NCBI GenBank assembly: GCA_030760725.1 | Contig: JASWHV010000012.1 | Span: 45,911,652 to 45,975,651 of the forward strand | Source of the DNA: Neostapfia colusana | Lineage: Eukaryota > Streptophyta > Magnoliopsida > Poales > Poaceae | Length of the DNA stretch: 64,000 nucleotides | Reading direction: 5' to 3' | Shown here: positions 20,501 through 30,244 of the stretch, one piece after another | Layout of the letters: every line of letters begins with the position of its first letter | Position numbering within the stretch: position 1 is the stretch's first letter | Position numbers and translations under genes: made by a program | The notes under the pieces: model-generated | What the model saw: only the letters and a program-made list of their open reading frames with translations | The model's database searches: none | Told to the model about the DNA's origin: nothing

Positions 20501-21968
20501 AACAATGGATGATTCCTTTATGTTTGGTCAACCAATCCATACCCAAAATAATATCTATCCCTTGTGAATCTATCACTATGAGGTTAGCAGTAAATACTAC
20601 CCCATTAATGTCTAGGCTCACTTTGGGACACACTTGTCTTGTCCTTATTTCTCCACCTGGAGAGTTTACGGCTAGCATATGGTTCATTTGTGTGGTTGCT
20701 AGGTCATGCTTCTTAACAAACCCTTGAGCAATGAACGAGTGGGTAGCACCAGAATCAAACAGCAGAGTTGCAAGGTGTAAATTGGCAGGAAACTTACCAA
20801 CTACCACGTCGGGCGCCTCTTGTGCTTCCTCCATAGTGACGTGGTTCACCCGTCCTCTCACTACATTCTGCTGTTGTGGCGGCGCAGGCTTCTTCTTCGG
20901 GCACTTATGGGCATAGTGCCCCACTTCACCACAGCTAAAACATTGCACCCCAACATTAGGTGCTTGGCCTTTGTTGTCTTGGGGTTGGTTCGGCGGTCCT
21001 TGCACTGCTGGTCGAGGTGGATATGCGGGGCGAGGCTGCTGCACAAACTGACGTTGCGGCTGTGCTGGTGCTGCGGGAGGCCTGTAGTTTGGGTTGTACC
21101 CTCTTGGTGCTGAATAGGGTACCGCAGCACGGCTTGTCTGCCCCGTAGGTTGCTGCATTATACGTGGGCGGGTGTTGCTCCCTGAGGCTTGATGTGACCA
21201 CCCCGCCTTCCTCTTATTCTCATTTTCCAGGGCCTTTAGCTTCCTTTCCACCACAAACGCCCTGTCCACCATCTTTTGAAAACTTTCATACTCATTGGAG
21301 GACATTGCACACTGCATCTCTGCGGTAAGTCCTTCCACGAAACAATCTTGTTTCTGCTCATCCGTCTCTATGTCTCGTGGAGCATAACGGGACAGTTGAG
21401 TAAATTTAGTGAGGTATTCCCTCACAGTCATGTTTCCCTGCTGCAGTCCCAGAAATTCCTTCCTCTTGTTTTTGAGTTCACCTCTTGGGATGTAATGGTT
21501 GCGGAAGCTACGCTTGAACTCTTCCCAAGTGATGTTCTCAGGGTCATGATGGGCGGCCACGTAGGCGGTCCACCAATCAGCAGCAGGTCCCTGCAATTGA
21601 TGAGAGGCAAACAGCACCCTCTCATACCCTTGGCATTGAATAATCCTCATCTTACTTTCAATGGTCTTCAGCCAATCATCTGCCTCCAGAGGTTCAGCAG
21701 CACTTGCAAACTTTGGAGGTTGAGTTCCTAGAAACTCACTCAACCTTGGTTGGCGTGGTGCAGCTTGTGGAGGTGGAACTTGATGCAAGTTGGCCACCAC
21801 TTGAGTCAAGTTCTGGATAAGCTGATTTTGATTCTCCAGCATTTGGTGGAGAGGATCAACTTCTTCACGGCGACCACCCCGGTCCTGGCCTCCAGAAAGA
21901 TGAGGGTTGCATGCCTCATCATTGTTGTTGGCAGGGTTGGCAGCACGTCCTTTTCCTCTTCCGGCCAT
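17547..21968 (-). CDS. gag-pol: T-2: gag-pol polyprotein (gag, protease, RT, RNase H, integrase, truncated chromodomain)
   Basis: One frame of 1,473 codons begins at ATG 21968 (MAGRGKGRAA). Visible in order: gag core about residues 70-250; CCHC knuckle C343-C356 (CFSCGEVGHYAHKC); protease DSG at 405; RT with FIDD at 715-718; RNase H with YDAS, catalytic Asp 864, and NYHPGKANV; integrase zinc finger ending at C1112 and C1115; integrase catalytic D1145, D1206 and E1242 (35 residues between the last two); GPF/chromodomain region from about 1370. The protein would replicate the element and direct its integration. Its frame stops at TGA 17547-17549, where the other copies have TGG (Trp of the chromodomain), removing about the last 20 residues. 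Everything before that appears intact. Gag and pol share one frame, as is usual for chromoviruses. Confidence 0.95.
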   Translation of the reverse strand: MAGRGKGRAANPANNNDEACNPHLSGGQDRGGRREEVDPLHQMLENQNQLIQNLTQVVANLHQVPPPQAAPRQPRLSEFLGTQPPKFASAAEPLEADDWLKTIESKMRIIQCQGYERVLFASHQLQGPAADWWTAYVAAHHDPENITWEEFKRSFRNHYIPRGELKNKRKEFLGLQQGNMTVREYLTKFTQLSRYAPRDIETDEQKQDCFVEGLTAEMQCAMSSNEYESFQKMVDRAFVVERKLKALENENKRKAGWSHQASGSNTRPRIMQQPTGQTSRAAVPYSAPRGYNPNYRPPAAPAQPQRQFVQQPRPAYPPRPAVQGPPNQPQDNKGQAPNVGVQCFSCGEVGHYAHKCPKKKPAPPQQQNVVRGRVNHVTMEEAQEAPDVVVGKFPANLHLATLLFDSGATHSFIAQGFVKKHDLATTQMNHMLAVNSPGGEIRTRQVCPKVSLDINGVVFTANLIVIDSQGIDIILGMDWLTKHKGIIHCSTRTVELTHPNGTRVKFITIHEPRRDIKLNQVEVKVEEIRTIREYPDVFPEELPGMPPDRDVEFAIELVPGTAPIYKRPYRMDSKQLGELKDHLRELTEKGYIRPSSSPWGAPVIFVPKKDGTQRLCVDYRALNEVTIKNKYPLPRIEDLFDQLRGACVFSKIDLRSGYHQLKIRQSDIPKTAFVSRYGLYEYTVMPFGLTNAPAYFMYLMNKVFMEYLDKFVVVFIDDILVFSKDEEEHEKHLRLVLQRLREHQLYAKLSKCEFWLKRVPFLGHIISEGGISVDPAKIEDIQKWKTPENVGEVRSFLGLAGYYRRFIEGFSKISRPLTKLLEKGIIFTWTPQCDTSFHELKKRLTTALVLVMPDMQKNFTVYYDASGNGLGCVLMQEGHVVAYASRQLRKHEKNYPTHDLELAAVVHALKIWRHYLMGKRIEIYTDHKSLKYIFTQPDLNLRQRRWLELINDFDIGINYHPGKANVMADALSRKVQVNKLSLKDMPAELEDEVIRLNLCIVNSGEAIAMEVDSTPERDIREGQKNDEKIQEIRQLIKENKAPGFREDEQGTVWHGKRICVPEVKEIRELILKKAHDSDYSIHPGSTKMYQDLKGRYWWYGMKRDVAEHVALCDTCQLVKAEHQRPAGLLQPLKVPEWKWEEISMDFVVGLPRTQSGYDSIWVIIDRLTKVAHFIPVKESYSGSKLAELYMSRIVCYHGVPKKIVSDRGTQFTSRFWQKLHETMGTHLNFSSAYHPQTDGQTERTNQILEDMLRACALKNNRSWDKNLPYAEFSYNNSYQASMKMSPFEALYGRKCRTPLFWNQTGESKVFGPEVLQEAEAKVREIRNNLRIAQTRQKSYADVRRRELVFNVGDYVYLKVSPIRGLRRFKVKGKLSPRYIGPFQVLERKGEVAYQLELPVHLSDVHDVFHVSQLKKCLRTPEEVLPVNEVDVAEDLSYAEQPYKILETIERLTRNKKIRMCKVQWKHHSEEEAT

Positions 21969-22269
21969 CTGGCAGAATCAACAAATGTTAATTTGATACC
22001 ATTTAGTATCACCTTACTACTTTCATTTGTTGGTACTTTGAGGTGTTAAGGCTTTGTTAAAATTTTACGAGGGTTTATATCTCACACCAAATAAATGCAC
22101 TATTATTTCCTGTGGGTTCACACACCAAAGCAAAACAATCTGAAGACGAGGCTGTGGACAATTGCTCATAGCTTCCACAACTCACGTCACACACCAAGCA
22201 TTATCACACCATTAACTACGTAACGACTCGACTACTCGACCTCTTACTAGCTAGGGGAAAGACTCTACA

Positions 22270-23049
22270 CTACTCGTCCTCTTGAGCTGGCTCCTCGGGA
22301 TCTTCCTCCTCATTTTGGCTACCTTCTGACTCTGCTTTGGGTGGGGAGGCTGCTGGTGGAGAAGTGCGACGACGCCTGATTGCTCGGCGATCCGGGGAGT
22401 CAGGAGTCCATGGATCACTCACGGTGACACACAGTTCATTCCCATCCCCTCTTTCTCTCGCCTTTAAGCAAGCTCGCAGCAACGCCTCCGTTTTCTTCAG
22501 GGTGTCTCGGACATCCTGAAGCTCTTGTTGACACTCCTGCAGTCGAGTGCTGAGCATAGCAGCATCCTCCAAGCACAAGTCCATGTGCTCATGGGATGTC
22601 CCTTGCTGCACCGGTGGGTACTTGTACTCCGTGGTACCACTCTCACGTTGGAGGACATACATGTACTCAGTTTTGTCCAAGTGGCGACGATAGATGTGAC
22701 TCTGGCAGGTGATGGCCTCCCAGGTGACATCTCTCTCTGCGTCAACTTGTGTTGCTCGACAAGCTGGAGAATGGTGGATCTTCAGCAGCTGATTCTCGTG
22801 TATAATCCTCATCTCCGAACTCCATTCTTCCCTCTTCTCACGGATGGTCCTGGTGGAGTTATAGTGGATGATTAGCTTGCCCGTATTGCCGGCGGCTTCG
22901 AGCATACGTCGAAGACGGCGCAACAAGTCTCCTACTGCCAATCCGTAGGAAAGGTACGTCACTGGACGACTCTCCTCTCTTTCGGCAAGGGCAACTACGG
23001 GAACTCTCCCTCCTGTGGACTTACGAGCGGTGCGAATCATGCGAACCAT
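22270..23049 (-). CDS. T-2: additional sense ORF between PBS and gag, 259 aa, function unknown
   Basis: The ORF begins at ATG 23049, shortly after the PBS, and stops about 300 bases before gag. It has a basic N terminus (MVRMIRTARKSTGG), a middle block around residues 74-117 with EEW, SPACRAT and WEAIT, a likely coiled coil from about 156 to 205 rich in Leu, Glu and Gln, then RRRRTSP and a Glu/Asp-rich tail. Versions of it occur in T-3, T-5 and T-6, and the middle block also occurs in U. Additional ORFs are known in some plant LTR retrotransposons, but I do not recognise this one. An RNA-binding role is conceivable from the middle block and basic patches; nothing shows it directly. Confidence 0.75.
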   Translation of the reverse strand: MVRMIRTARKSTGGRVPVVALAEREESRPVTYLSYGLAVGDLLRRLRRMLEAAGNTGKLIIHYNSTRTIREKREEWSSEMRIIHENQLLKIHHSPACRATQVDAERDVTWEAITCQSHIYRRHLDKTEYMYVLQRESGTTEYKYPPVQQGTSHEHMDLCLEDAAMLSTRLQECQQELQDVRDTLKKTEALLRACLKARERGDGNELCVTVSDPWTPDSPDRRAIRRRRTSPPAASPPKAESEGSQNEEEDPEEPAQEDE

Positions 23050-23248
23050 CTAAAACAAAAGAATTTAAAATTAGGTTAGATAAATTCTCAAACAAAAATC
23101 CTGTTTTGAATGAAAGATGGGGTAAGATGAAGAAAATGACTCCTTTAATAACACTTTTCCACCCACACCTTGGAAAATAGTTTTTAAGAAAATAGGGCCC
23201 TTAAATACGTCCATTTCTACCTAGGTCCACGTTCCTACGGGCAACCTT

Positions 23249-23261
23249 GGCTCTGATACCA
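23249..23261 (-). other. T-2: primer-binding site
   Basis: TGGTATCAGAGCC in element sense lies 4 bases inside the 5' LTR, complementary to initiator tRNA-Met. It fixes the minus-strand orientation. Confidence 0.9.
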
Positions 23262-23265
23262 CCTC

Positions 23266-26200
23266 TGTCACACCCGGTTTTTCCGAAGAAACAACCAAGT
23301 GAATATCACATGTATGCCAGGATCATTTTCTCATACATGTGATGACAAATAGTGAAGCATCATTTATTACAAGCCAGGTGTCGAATATAAATAAGTCTTA
23401 CATCGCAAATGTCTCAATGGACACTAATGCTTCATCACAAGTAAATAAACTAGCAGCGGAATATTATTCTTTAGGGCTCCATCACAGGCGTTGCCCGGGG
23501 GTCTTCATGAACCTAAAAACCTTCCTCGGGTCCAAAATCTTGGTCATTATACACCACCTCATTATCTTGACCTGAGCAGCAATATAAACCAACAAATATG
23601 CAAGGTTGAGTACCAAGGGTACTCAGCAAGTGTGGGAAAATTTTATCATGCATGGCTAGAACAAGGAGAGGTTGAACTCATGGTTAAAGCACTACGCAAT
23701 TAATACCTATCACCTTAGCTTATTAAGCACCTACATTACTACACAGGTGAAATGGTCCCAATCTCCCATCCCATCATTATAATCCAATAACCATAACATC
23801 ATTACCAATGTTAAGCTCCCCGCTTAACTTCCAAAACCATCATTCCTCTAATCATGAATAAGTCCAGGCCGCTCTTAACCGTGAGCACGGCTGTCAAGAC
23901 AGTTTTTACTCTGCAGAGTTTGTACCACTGTACCCACAAGTAGTGATTTCATCCCCCGTTGCCGGGTGGACTAAAAGAACCTCCATTATGCCAGTGGCTA
24001 CGTTCCACATTCACACTTCCCAGGTGTGCGGCCAAGAGATCACTACGAAGCCTTTACAAAGGGATTCCCGACGAGCGTGGGCCCACTGAGGTTTCACCCC
24101 TAACAGCATACAAGAGGCTCCAACCCCGCTGCAGTGGCCCCCTCTTGAGCCTTGCGGTTCATATGGTAGTCCAGCTGACACCTACTCCCCGCACCATCCA
24201 ACACACCCATACTACGCCGGGGATACACCTAATTAATTGGCCAAGCTGCCCCATCTCAGCACGTGGTTGGCACTGTAAAGCCGGGTTACATGCTCCATGA
24301 ACCGGTCCTTAGGATCCAGGCAAGTACTAAACACAAACCCAAGTCTCGTGCACCCAGCACACAACCAAAACATCCAACTTGCCTTGATCCCTACCTCTAC
24401 ATAACTCACAATGCCTCATTCAAGAGTATGGTAATATAAACTGATAATCTCATTTCCCAAATATCCCATTCTAAGCATGGCTAAGCAATTGCATGTAAAT
24501 AAATGACATGGTAAAATAAATCCCAACCCAAGCTACAAGGAAACAAGGTAATGCAATTCTAGGGAAACTTTCCTAGCATGGGTTTCATGTTTCATTTGAC
24601 AATGCAAATAATTCTATCTACACACCCTAGCATAGGATCAAAGTGGTCAAGGACACTTGCCTCCTTCTTGCTGCTATTGAAATTGGTAGTCCTGATCTTG
24701 GAAAGGGTTAACTTGCTCTTGAGCAGGTTCTACTTCATACCATCACACATAGCAAAAGAAAAACAACAATCCATAAGACATAATTCACACTTACACTTCA
24801 TACAAACCGCACATTCATATTTATGAAATTCATTCACCATTATATGTGTTGTGGTTACTTTATGTGTGTTGAGTTGTGGCTTGCATGCACTTTTAACCAT
24901 GTGTATATGATTCCTACTTTTGTGTCCACCTTTATACTTACATACTATTTATATGGGTTTCCAATAAATTTTCTTATATTCAACTACTTCACCTTTTTAC
25001 TACCAAGTGTGTATGAAAAGTATTATTCTTCCCCATATGTGCCTTCAGAATTTCTACCAACCCTAAACTGAATTCTTTGGATTTTAGAAACTCCATTTAT
25101 CATTTACTAGTTGCTATATTTTCAGATTTATATTCCTATGCATAATTGTGTATTTTATTATTAAATTAGTAATACACATCACCTAAACAGATTAGGTTCT
25201 GGTCCTAAATAATTTAAAATCATATTTTGACCATAGCTTATGATGTATACTATCTCATAATTATTTTCCCTATTTTTCTTTAACTATTCTTTACTTAAAA
25301 ATGTGTCCCTATACTATTAAATGTGAATAATAGATAAAACAGATTTATTTCAGCCCAAAAATATATTTTTATCTCACTCCAAAGTTTTCTAAGTACTGAG
25401 AAAGTTTTTAATAAATTTTGACAATTATGTTTGTCCCCCTTTTAATTTTTAAACACTAGTTACATATTCAATTTTGTAAATTAAATACTAAACAGGGTTA
25501 AAAAGTAAACTCACCCATTACAGGGTCTATAATATTATTTTCATAATTTCCAGGGGTCTAGCTACACTTAACAGAGGTGTTTTTCCTAATTTCTATTAAG
25601 TCCAGGGGTTAAAACTGATTTTAAATGGATTTACATGATTTTCTGGAGTTCCAGGGGCTAGATCTGAAGTTTCCGGGGCTAGCTCTCAATTCCAGAGAAC
25701 CCCAGGGGGTAGCACGTAAGAATTCCAGTCTTTATAACGCGGGGTCGACGTGGACCGTCCGATTTTAAACCGACGGCTGAGATTATAAGATCGAACCGGT
25801 ACGCAGGGTTTTAAAGTCTACCGTGCGATTTAAAATAAACGGCGCACAAGCGGCCACGTCGCTCTGATCGAACGCGGGCGGCGCTGCCGGCGGCGCACGG
25901 CGGCGGGAAGCGGCGATCTCGCCGGAAAGTTTCGGATCTTGAAGAATTCTGCCTAGAACTGTGATCTTATGGCCTAGATCGGTAGAGGGGAGGTCAGGGA
26001 TCTCACCTCGGGGGTTTTCTCGAGCTCGGGGGTCCTGGAAAGTGATCGGCGGCGAGGTCCGAGGCAAAACCACGGCGAAGCTCGTCGGCGTTGCGTTTAC
26101 ACCGTAACTCTCCGAGTTTTCTGCACCTGCAAAGTTCCCCGGAGGCGGTGGATCAAAACCAGCGAGTTAGATCAGAGTTTCCGAGCTTAGATCGGCCAGA

Positions 26201-26706
26201 ATTCACCGGCGAAGTCTCGGTGCTCACCGGAGTGAAAATCGGCGATCGCGTGAGGAAAACTGATCGGAGCTGGGGTTTTTATAGCCGGGGGAGGGCGGTG
26301 GGTCTGTTGTGATCGAGTTGGAGTCCTCTGGGACCGGAATTCGGCTGCGGGGACGCGGTTCCAGATCGGTTGCGATCGCGCGCGCGGGAGAGAGTCCGGG
26401 GTCGCGGGGTTAGGGATGACATGCGGGTCCCACCTGTCGGCGAGAGGCAGCGCGGCGCGCGCGGGGGCGGGCTGGCGCGGGGGTAGCTGGGCCGGCTGGC
26501 GGTTTCGGCCCACTGGCCAGTTTTTTTCCCGATTTCCTTTTTCTTTTTCCATTTCTTTTCTGTTTTGGGTATAATTTGAATTCCAGTTTGAATTTGAATT
26601 TTTGCAAAACATGCAACACGTCCAAAAATTTCTAAATTCCCCTCTGAACATGGTTTAGGGTTTTAAATCAAAATTTGGGTTTTGACTAAAAATTTGGGGT
26701 GTTACA
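23266..26706 (-). mobile_element. T-2: 5' LTR (3,441 bp)
   Basis: Nearly identical to 14009-17453. Candidate exons in element sense are 26126-26007, 24729-24661 and 23571-23513. Exon 2 here has an in-frame TAG where the 3' LTR copy has GAG, so the two LTRs differ in coding state. TATA is at 26276-26283 (minus). It is the promoter LTR of this copy. The right terminus is followed by GTTCG. Confidence 0.95.
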
Positions 26707-26711
26707 GTTCG
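26707..26711. repeat. Target site duplication of T-2, right copy (GTTCG)
   Basis: Exact match to 14004-14008; U coding sequence resumes immediately after. Confidence 0.95.
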
Positions 26712-27221
26712 AGTCAGCCCAACCGGCAACCGAGAAGGCTGCATTGAACCACGTCGAAGAAGCAACATTGGAAAGCATTCCGGTGGTTCAAGAATTTTCA
26801 GATGCGTTTACGGAAGAACTTCTAGATATGCCACCTGACCGGGACATTGGATTTGCCATTGATTTAATACCCGGAACTGCACCTATAGCGAAGAGGCCAT
26901 ATAGGATGCCTGCTAATGAACTAGTGGAGCTCAAGAAGAAAATTCAGGAGCAGCTAGAAAAGGGTTTTATACGCCTAAGCTCGTCACCATGGGGAGCCCC
27001 CGTGCTCTTCGTAGACAAGAAGGATGGGACCCAAAGGATGTGTGTGGATTATAGGTCTCTTAATGAGGTGACGATCAAGAATAAATACCCGCTGCCCTGT
27101 ATAGAGGACCTGTTCGACCAAATGAAAGGTGCCCGAATTTTCTCCAAGATTGATCTTCGGTCGGGATACTTCCAGCTGAATATTAAGCCCTCTGATATAC
27201 CCAAAACTGCATTTTGAACAC
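26712..27221 (+). pseudogene. gag-pol: U: reverse transcriptase N-terminal part, cut by V
   Basis: Continues the U frame from 14008. Visible are the linker (EEATLESIPVVQEF), RPYRMP, SSPWGAPVLF, the RT strand motif RMCVDYRSLNE and DLRSGYFQL. The frame reaches TGA at 27214-27216, where related elements have an Arg codon after PKTAF; CGA to TGA at a CpG is the simplest cause. The V LTR then begins at 27222. The catalytic FIDD region, RNase H, integrase and 3' LTR of U are not in the window. Confidence 0.85.
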
Positions 27222-27354
27222 TGTGACGCCCTCAATTCTGTGGAAAAACCACGGAACCGAGAATTAATGCATATGTGTGCCCAGGATGTTCATCACACAT
27301 ACACATACGTTCCACAAACTGAATTCAGATTATATATTACCACGAATAACAGAG

Positions 27355-27360
27355 TTTATT
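27355..27360 (-). terminator. AATAAA polyadenylation signal of V LTR
   Basis: GTAATAAAC in element sense, about 130 bases before the LTR end, as in U. Confidence 0.6.
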
Positions 27361-27522
27361 ACAATACCTCATGAGTCTTGGACTCATGCTCACAGCGGAA
27401 GTCTTATATCTACGCAGCGGAAGTCTTTATTCTAATGCCAAAGCAATTCAGCTAATGCGGAAGCAAATCTAAGCAGAAGTGGCTCCATCTCGACTCCCTC
27501 CACAGGCAAGGTTGAGAACAGA

Positions 27523-28881
27523 TCACACGCCATAATGCTCCACTTGGTCTTCATAGTAGGCTTCTCCTGTTGCGGATGATGAAGTAATAATGCAAGTTTA
27601 AGTACAATGATGTACTCAACAAGTGCGGGAAAACACATGATATGCAGCTCATAAACAAGGTAGGTATAAAAGGGCTTATTTGCAGAAAAGCAGATTTATA
27701 AAACCATGATAAAACAGCAACTTAACTTTAGATGAAAGTAATCCCAGCATGTATTAAATTACCAACATACCTCCATCGCTTTCCATGTTCATTCTTACTC
27801 ACGAATACCTCCTCGTATTCAATATCATCTCACAAATACCTCCCCGTATTCGCTACCATCTTAAAACAACTTCGTCTCACACTGAGACCAAACTTGTTGC
27901 CATGACTCAACAGTCATGCAACCATCTTATCTCCCGAACTCAACAGTCCCAAACCAAACCATAACCAAAACCAATAACCATAACCGATAACCATCCCAGT
28001 AACCATCCCAACTAATCATGGCAGTTTAGCCAGGTGCTTGTGACCGTAAGCTCGGCTATCATGATAGTTTTACTCTACAGAGTTTGCACCTCTTTGCCCA
28101 GAAGTTTGTGATTTCATCACCCGTCGGCGACTGCAGAACCTCCATTATACCAGTACACATACGTCGGTGTATGGTCAAGAGATCACAAAATAGCTTTTAC
28201 AAAGGGGTTACTAGATGTATGGACTCACTAAGGTTTCACCGGCAGGCTAGAATCTCCAATTCTCCCACCCACAGGCTCCCTCTTGTGCCATGCAGTTCCC
28301 AGGGCAGTTCTCACTCGACTCCCATTCCCTGCGCCTTCCACAGTCCATAACACTCTAGCAACTTACCTAATTACTCAGCTAAGCCGCACCCATACTTGGC
28401 CTTGTGGTGGCACTGTTATCCTGGCATGTGCATGCATGATCCGGTCCTTAGATCTACGGCAAGTAAACCACCATCTCATGCTACCTCATTCACAGACCCA
28501 GTCTTGCCTAGATCTCCCTCCGATCCATGTCCATTATTAACATCAGTTTCTTATTATCATTACGAGTGCAGTTAGCTAGACACATCTATCTCGCTTCCCA
28601 ATCCCATAGACTCAGCGAAGCATAAAGCAAAAACCATACCCGACTCATAAACTTCCTAGGCGACAAAGGTGGTTCAACCAAAACTAGTAAACTCCTATAA
28701 AAGGGTTTCCCATCATGTTTGACTCAGCACACACACCTTTTCGCAAAACAAAATAGTTTTTACCCAAAACATAGGATCAACATGGTCAAGGAGCACTTGC
28801 CTTGTTCTTGCGGTTCCGGTTGTTCTTGAATCTCAAAACCTGGTTGCTGCAGTTCGTCGTAGACATCTCCCTGAGCTTGTC
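27523..28881 (-). other. Candidate spliced small ORF in V LTR (exons 28881-28801 and 27566-27523)
   Basis: In element sense the 81-nt first exon follows CTAGCAG, encodes a Gln-rich peptide (QAQGDVYDELQQPGFEIQEQ) and ends at CAAG/GCAAGTG. The last exon follows CAACAG, joins in phase 1 and encodes GEAYYEDQVEHYGV before TGA at 27525-27523. Both peptides visibly match those of U (AIYEDLQ; GDEYFKDHVEY). A plausible upstream exon ends near GGGGAAC/GTAAGG at about 29175 in compatible phase, again without an ATG. Confidence 0.5.
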
Positions 28882-29360
28882 CTGCTAGGTAGGATCACGT
28901 GCATACAAGATTCACAGCAATCAATATCATGCACAAACCTTAAACTAGATGTGATGATGCATATGCATGCCATCCTATGATTAATTTTATTAGATTGGTC
29001 TGTACGTGTTTTTGCATGACTTTCATGGACAGAAACGTTCAGATCAAAGGTGGATGTGGCGATGATTTTGTCTTTAGATCAACCTGATCATCAAGTGATC
29101 TATCCACGAGAAGGCTTCTGTTCAAAAGGAATCAAAGAACAGATGCAAGGAAAACACAACGATATCGTAAGGTGGTATTGGGGCCTACCTTACGTTCCCC
29201 TCGGTCTTCGAGGTTCCCCTCAGACCGCTGGGCTTTCCTCCGGCGATCTTCCTTGCCGCGCTCCGGAGATGGCTTTCTCGGCGAGTTGGGGCTAGGGCTC
29301 TAAGTCGTCGGCTCAGGAGTTGGAAAATAATTTTGTGGTTTCGGCCAGAGGTTCTGGGTT

Positions 29361-29369
29361 CTATTTATA
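29361..29369 (-). promoter_or_regulatory. TATA box of V LTR
   Basis: TATAAATAG in element sense followed by AACCCAG. It is the same core as in U. The G-box array begins about 200 bases upstream of it. Confidence 0.7.
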
Positions 29370-29574
29370 ATCGGGAAGAGAAGAGTCCTAATCTGATTGT
29401 ATCCCGAATAAGAGTCTTATTCAGATCGTCGTTGGATCCTATAATCTTATCTTTTATTGATTTGGTGCGGTAACATTGTGGAATTCAGGTCGGTTTCCTT
29501 TACGTACCGATATTCTTACGCGTAACAGCCGCTCCAGAACTCGTTACCTTCGCGGCGATGAGCTCCGGAGGCTC

Positions 29575-30073
29575 CACGTGTCCTTCCGGGGCCTGGTATC
29601 TCCTTCTCCGCAGAGACGAGCTCCGGTTGTGCCGCGTGTCACGAGCGAGACCTCCCCCTCCTTTGGAGGTGAGTTCCGCGCACGCCACGTGTTGGCGCCG
29701 GTCTTTCCTCTCTTCTTTCTTCAGGGACATACCCCGAGGTCGACACGTGTCCAGCAGCGACAGACCTCCCGGAGATAAGCTCTGGTGACGACGCGTGTCC
29801 AATAGAACAGGACCTCTCGGAGATGGGCTCCGAGACCGACACGTATCCCGCGCGACTGGTCCTCTGATTTCCGCGAGGACTAGCTCCGAGGATGACACGT
29901 GTCCTGCGGAAATGCCTTTGCTTCTTCCGCAGAGGCTAGCTCCGTGGGCAACACGTGTCCCACAGGATCGGACCTCTCCCCTTTTGCGGAGACGAGCCCC
30001 GAGCCTGCCACATAGCCATCTTGGCGGCGGTCTCTCCCTACTTCGCAGGGATGAGCTCCGAACACGCCACGTG
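29575..30073 (-). repeat. Diverged tandem array of about ten units of 48-59 bp, each with a CACGTG-type core
   Basis: Cores start at 29575, 29633, 29686, 29744, 29792, 29840, 29896, 29952, 30009 and 30068. Six are exact CACGTG, two CGCGTG, one CACGTA and one CACATA. Most units also carry a GAGCTCCG-like segment and many a GGACCTCTC-like or TTCCGCAG-like segment before the next core. CACGTGTC is the ACGT-core element bound by plant bZIP/bHLH factors (G-box or ABRE). The array lies upstream of the TATA box in element sense, so it is placed as an enhancer. Regulatory action is inferred. Confidence 0.8.
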
Positions 30074-30244
30074 GCCAGCGGTCACGATAAGTTGTCTTCG
30101 GCGCTTTCTGAGAGCTGGATTCGGCTCTTATTGGCTATCCTTTTGATATTTTTCTCTGTCCCTACTTTTCTCAAAGTGTTTCCTCTTCATAAAACATGAA
30201 CATATGCTGACACCCGAGATGAGGGTGTCACAAATCTACCCCCC

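Larger units (their letters stand above)
14009..26706 (-). mobile_element. T-2: nearly intact Tekay-like chromovirus, 12.7 kb
   Basis: Two 3.44-kb LTRs in the same orientation enclose a PBS, an accessory ORF, one 1,473-codon gag-pol frame and a polypurine tract, with GTTCG duplications on both sides. By eye the LTRs differ at about a dozen substitutions and a few indels in 3.44 kb, pointing to a recent insertion. At the commonly used grass rate of 1.3e-8 per site per year that is of the order of 0.15 million years, an estimate from unaligned reading. A C-terminal chromodomain and LTRs near 3.4 kb place it in the Tekay/Del chromovirus group. The 301-base stretch between gag and the accessory ORF (21969-22269) and the leader 23050-23248 contain no further ORF. 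Confidence 0.95.
27222..30232 (-). mobile_element. V: 3' LTR of a Ty3/gypsy element (3,011 bp)
   Basis: TGTGACGCCC to GGGTGTCACA on the plus strand, followed by a polypurine tract (AAGGGGGG in element sense, 30239-30246), so this is the 3' LTR of a minus-strand element. From 27222 to about 28900 it resembles the U LTR closely in inverted orientation. It holds a tandem G-box array in U3, a TATA box, exon-like segments, palindromes at 28056-28067 and 28072-28083, and AATAAA (27355-27360). The left flank AACAC (27217-27221) is the expected target duplication; its partner is outside the window. The stretch 28900-29150 contains nothing else recognised. Confidence 0.9.

Noticed and set aside
29050..29295. 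81-aa plus-strand ORF in the V LTR as a host gene
   Set aside because: It is antisense to the V leader just downstream of TATA and has no recognisable domain.
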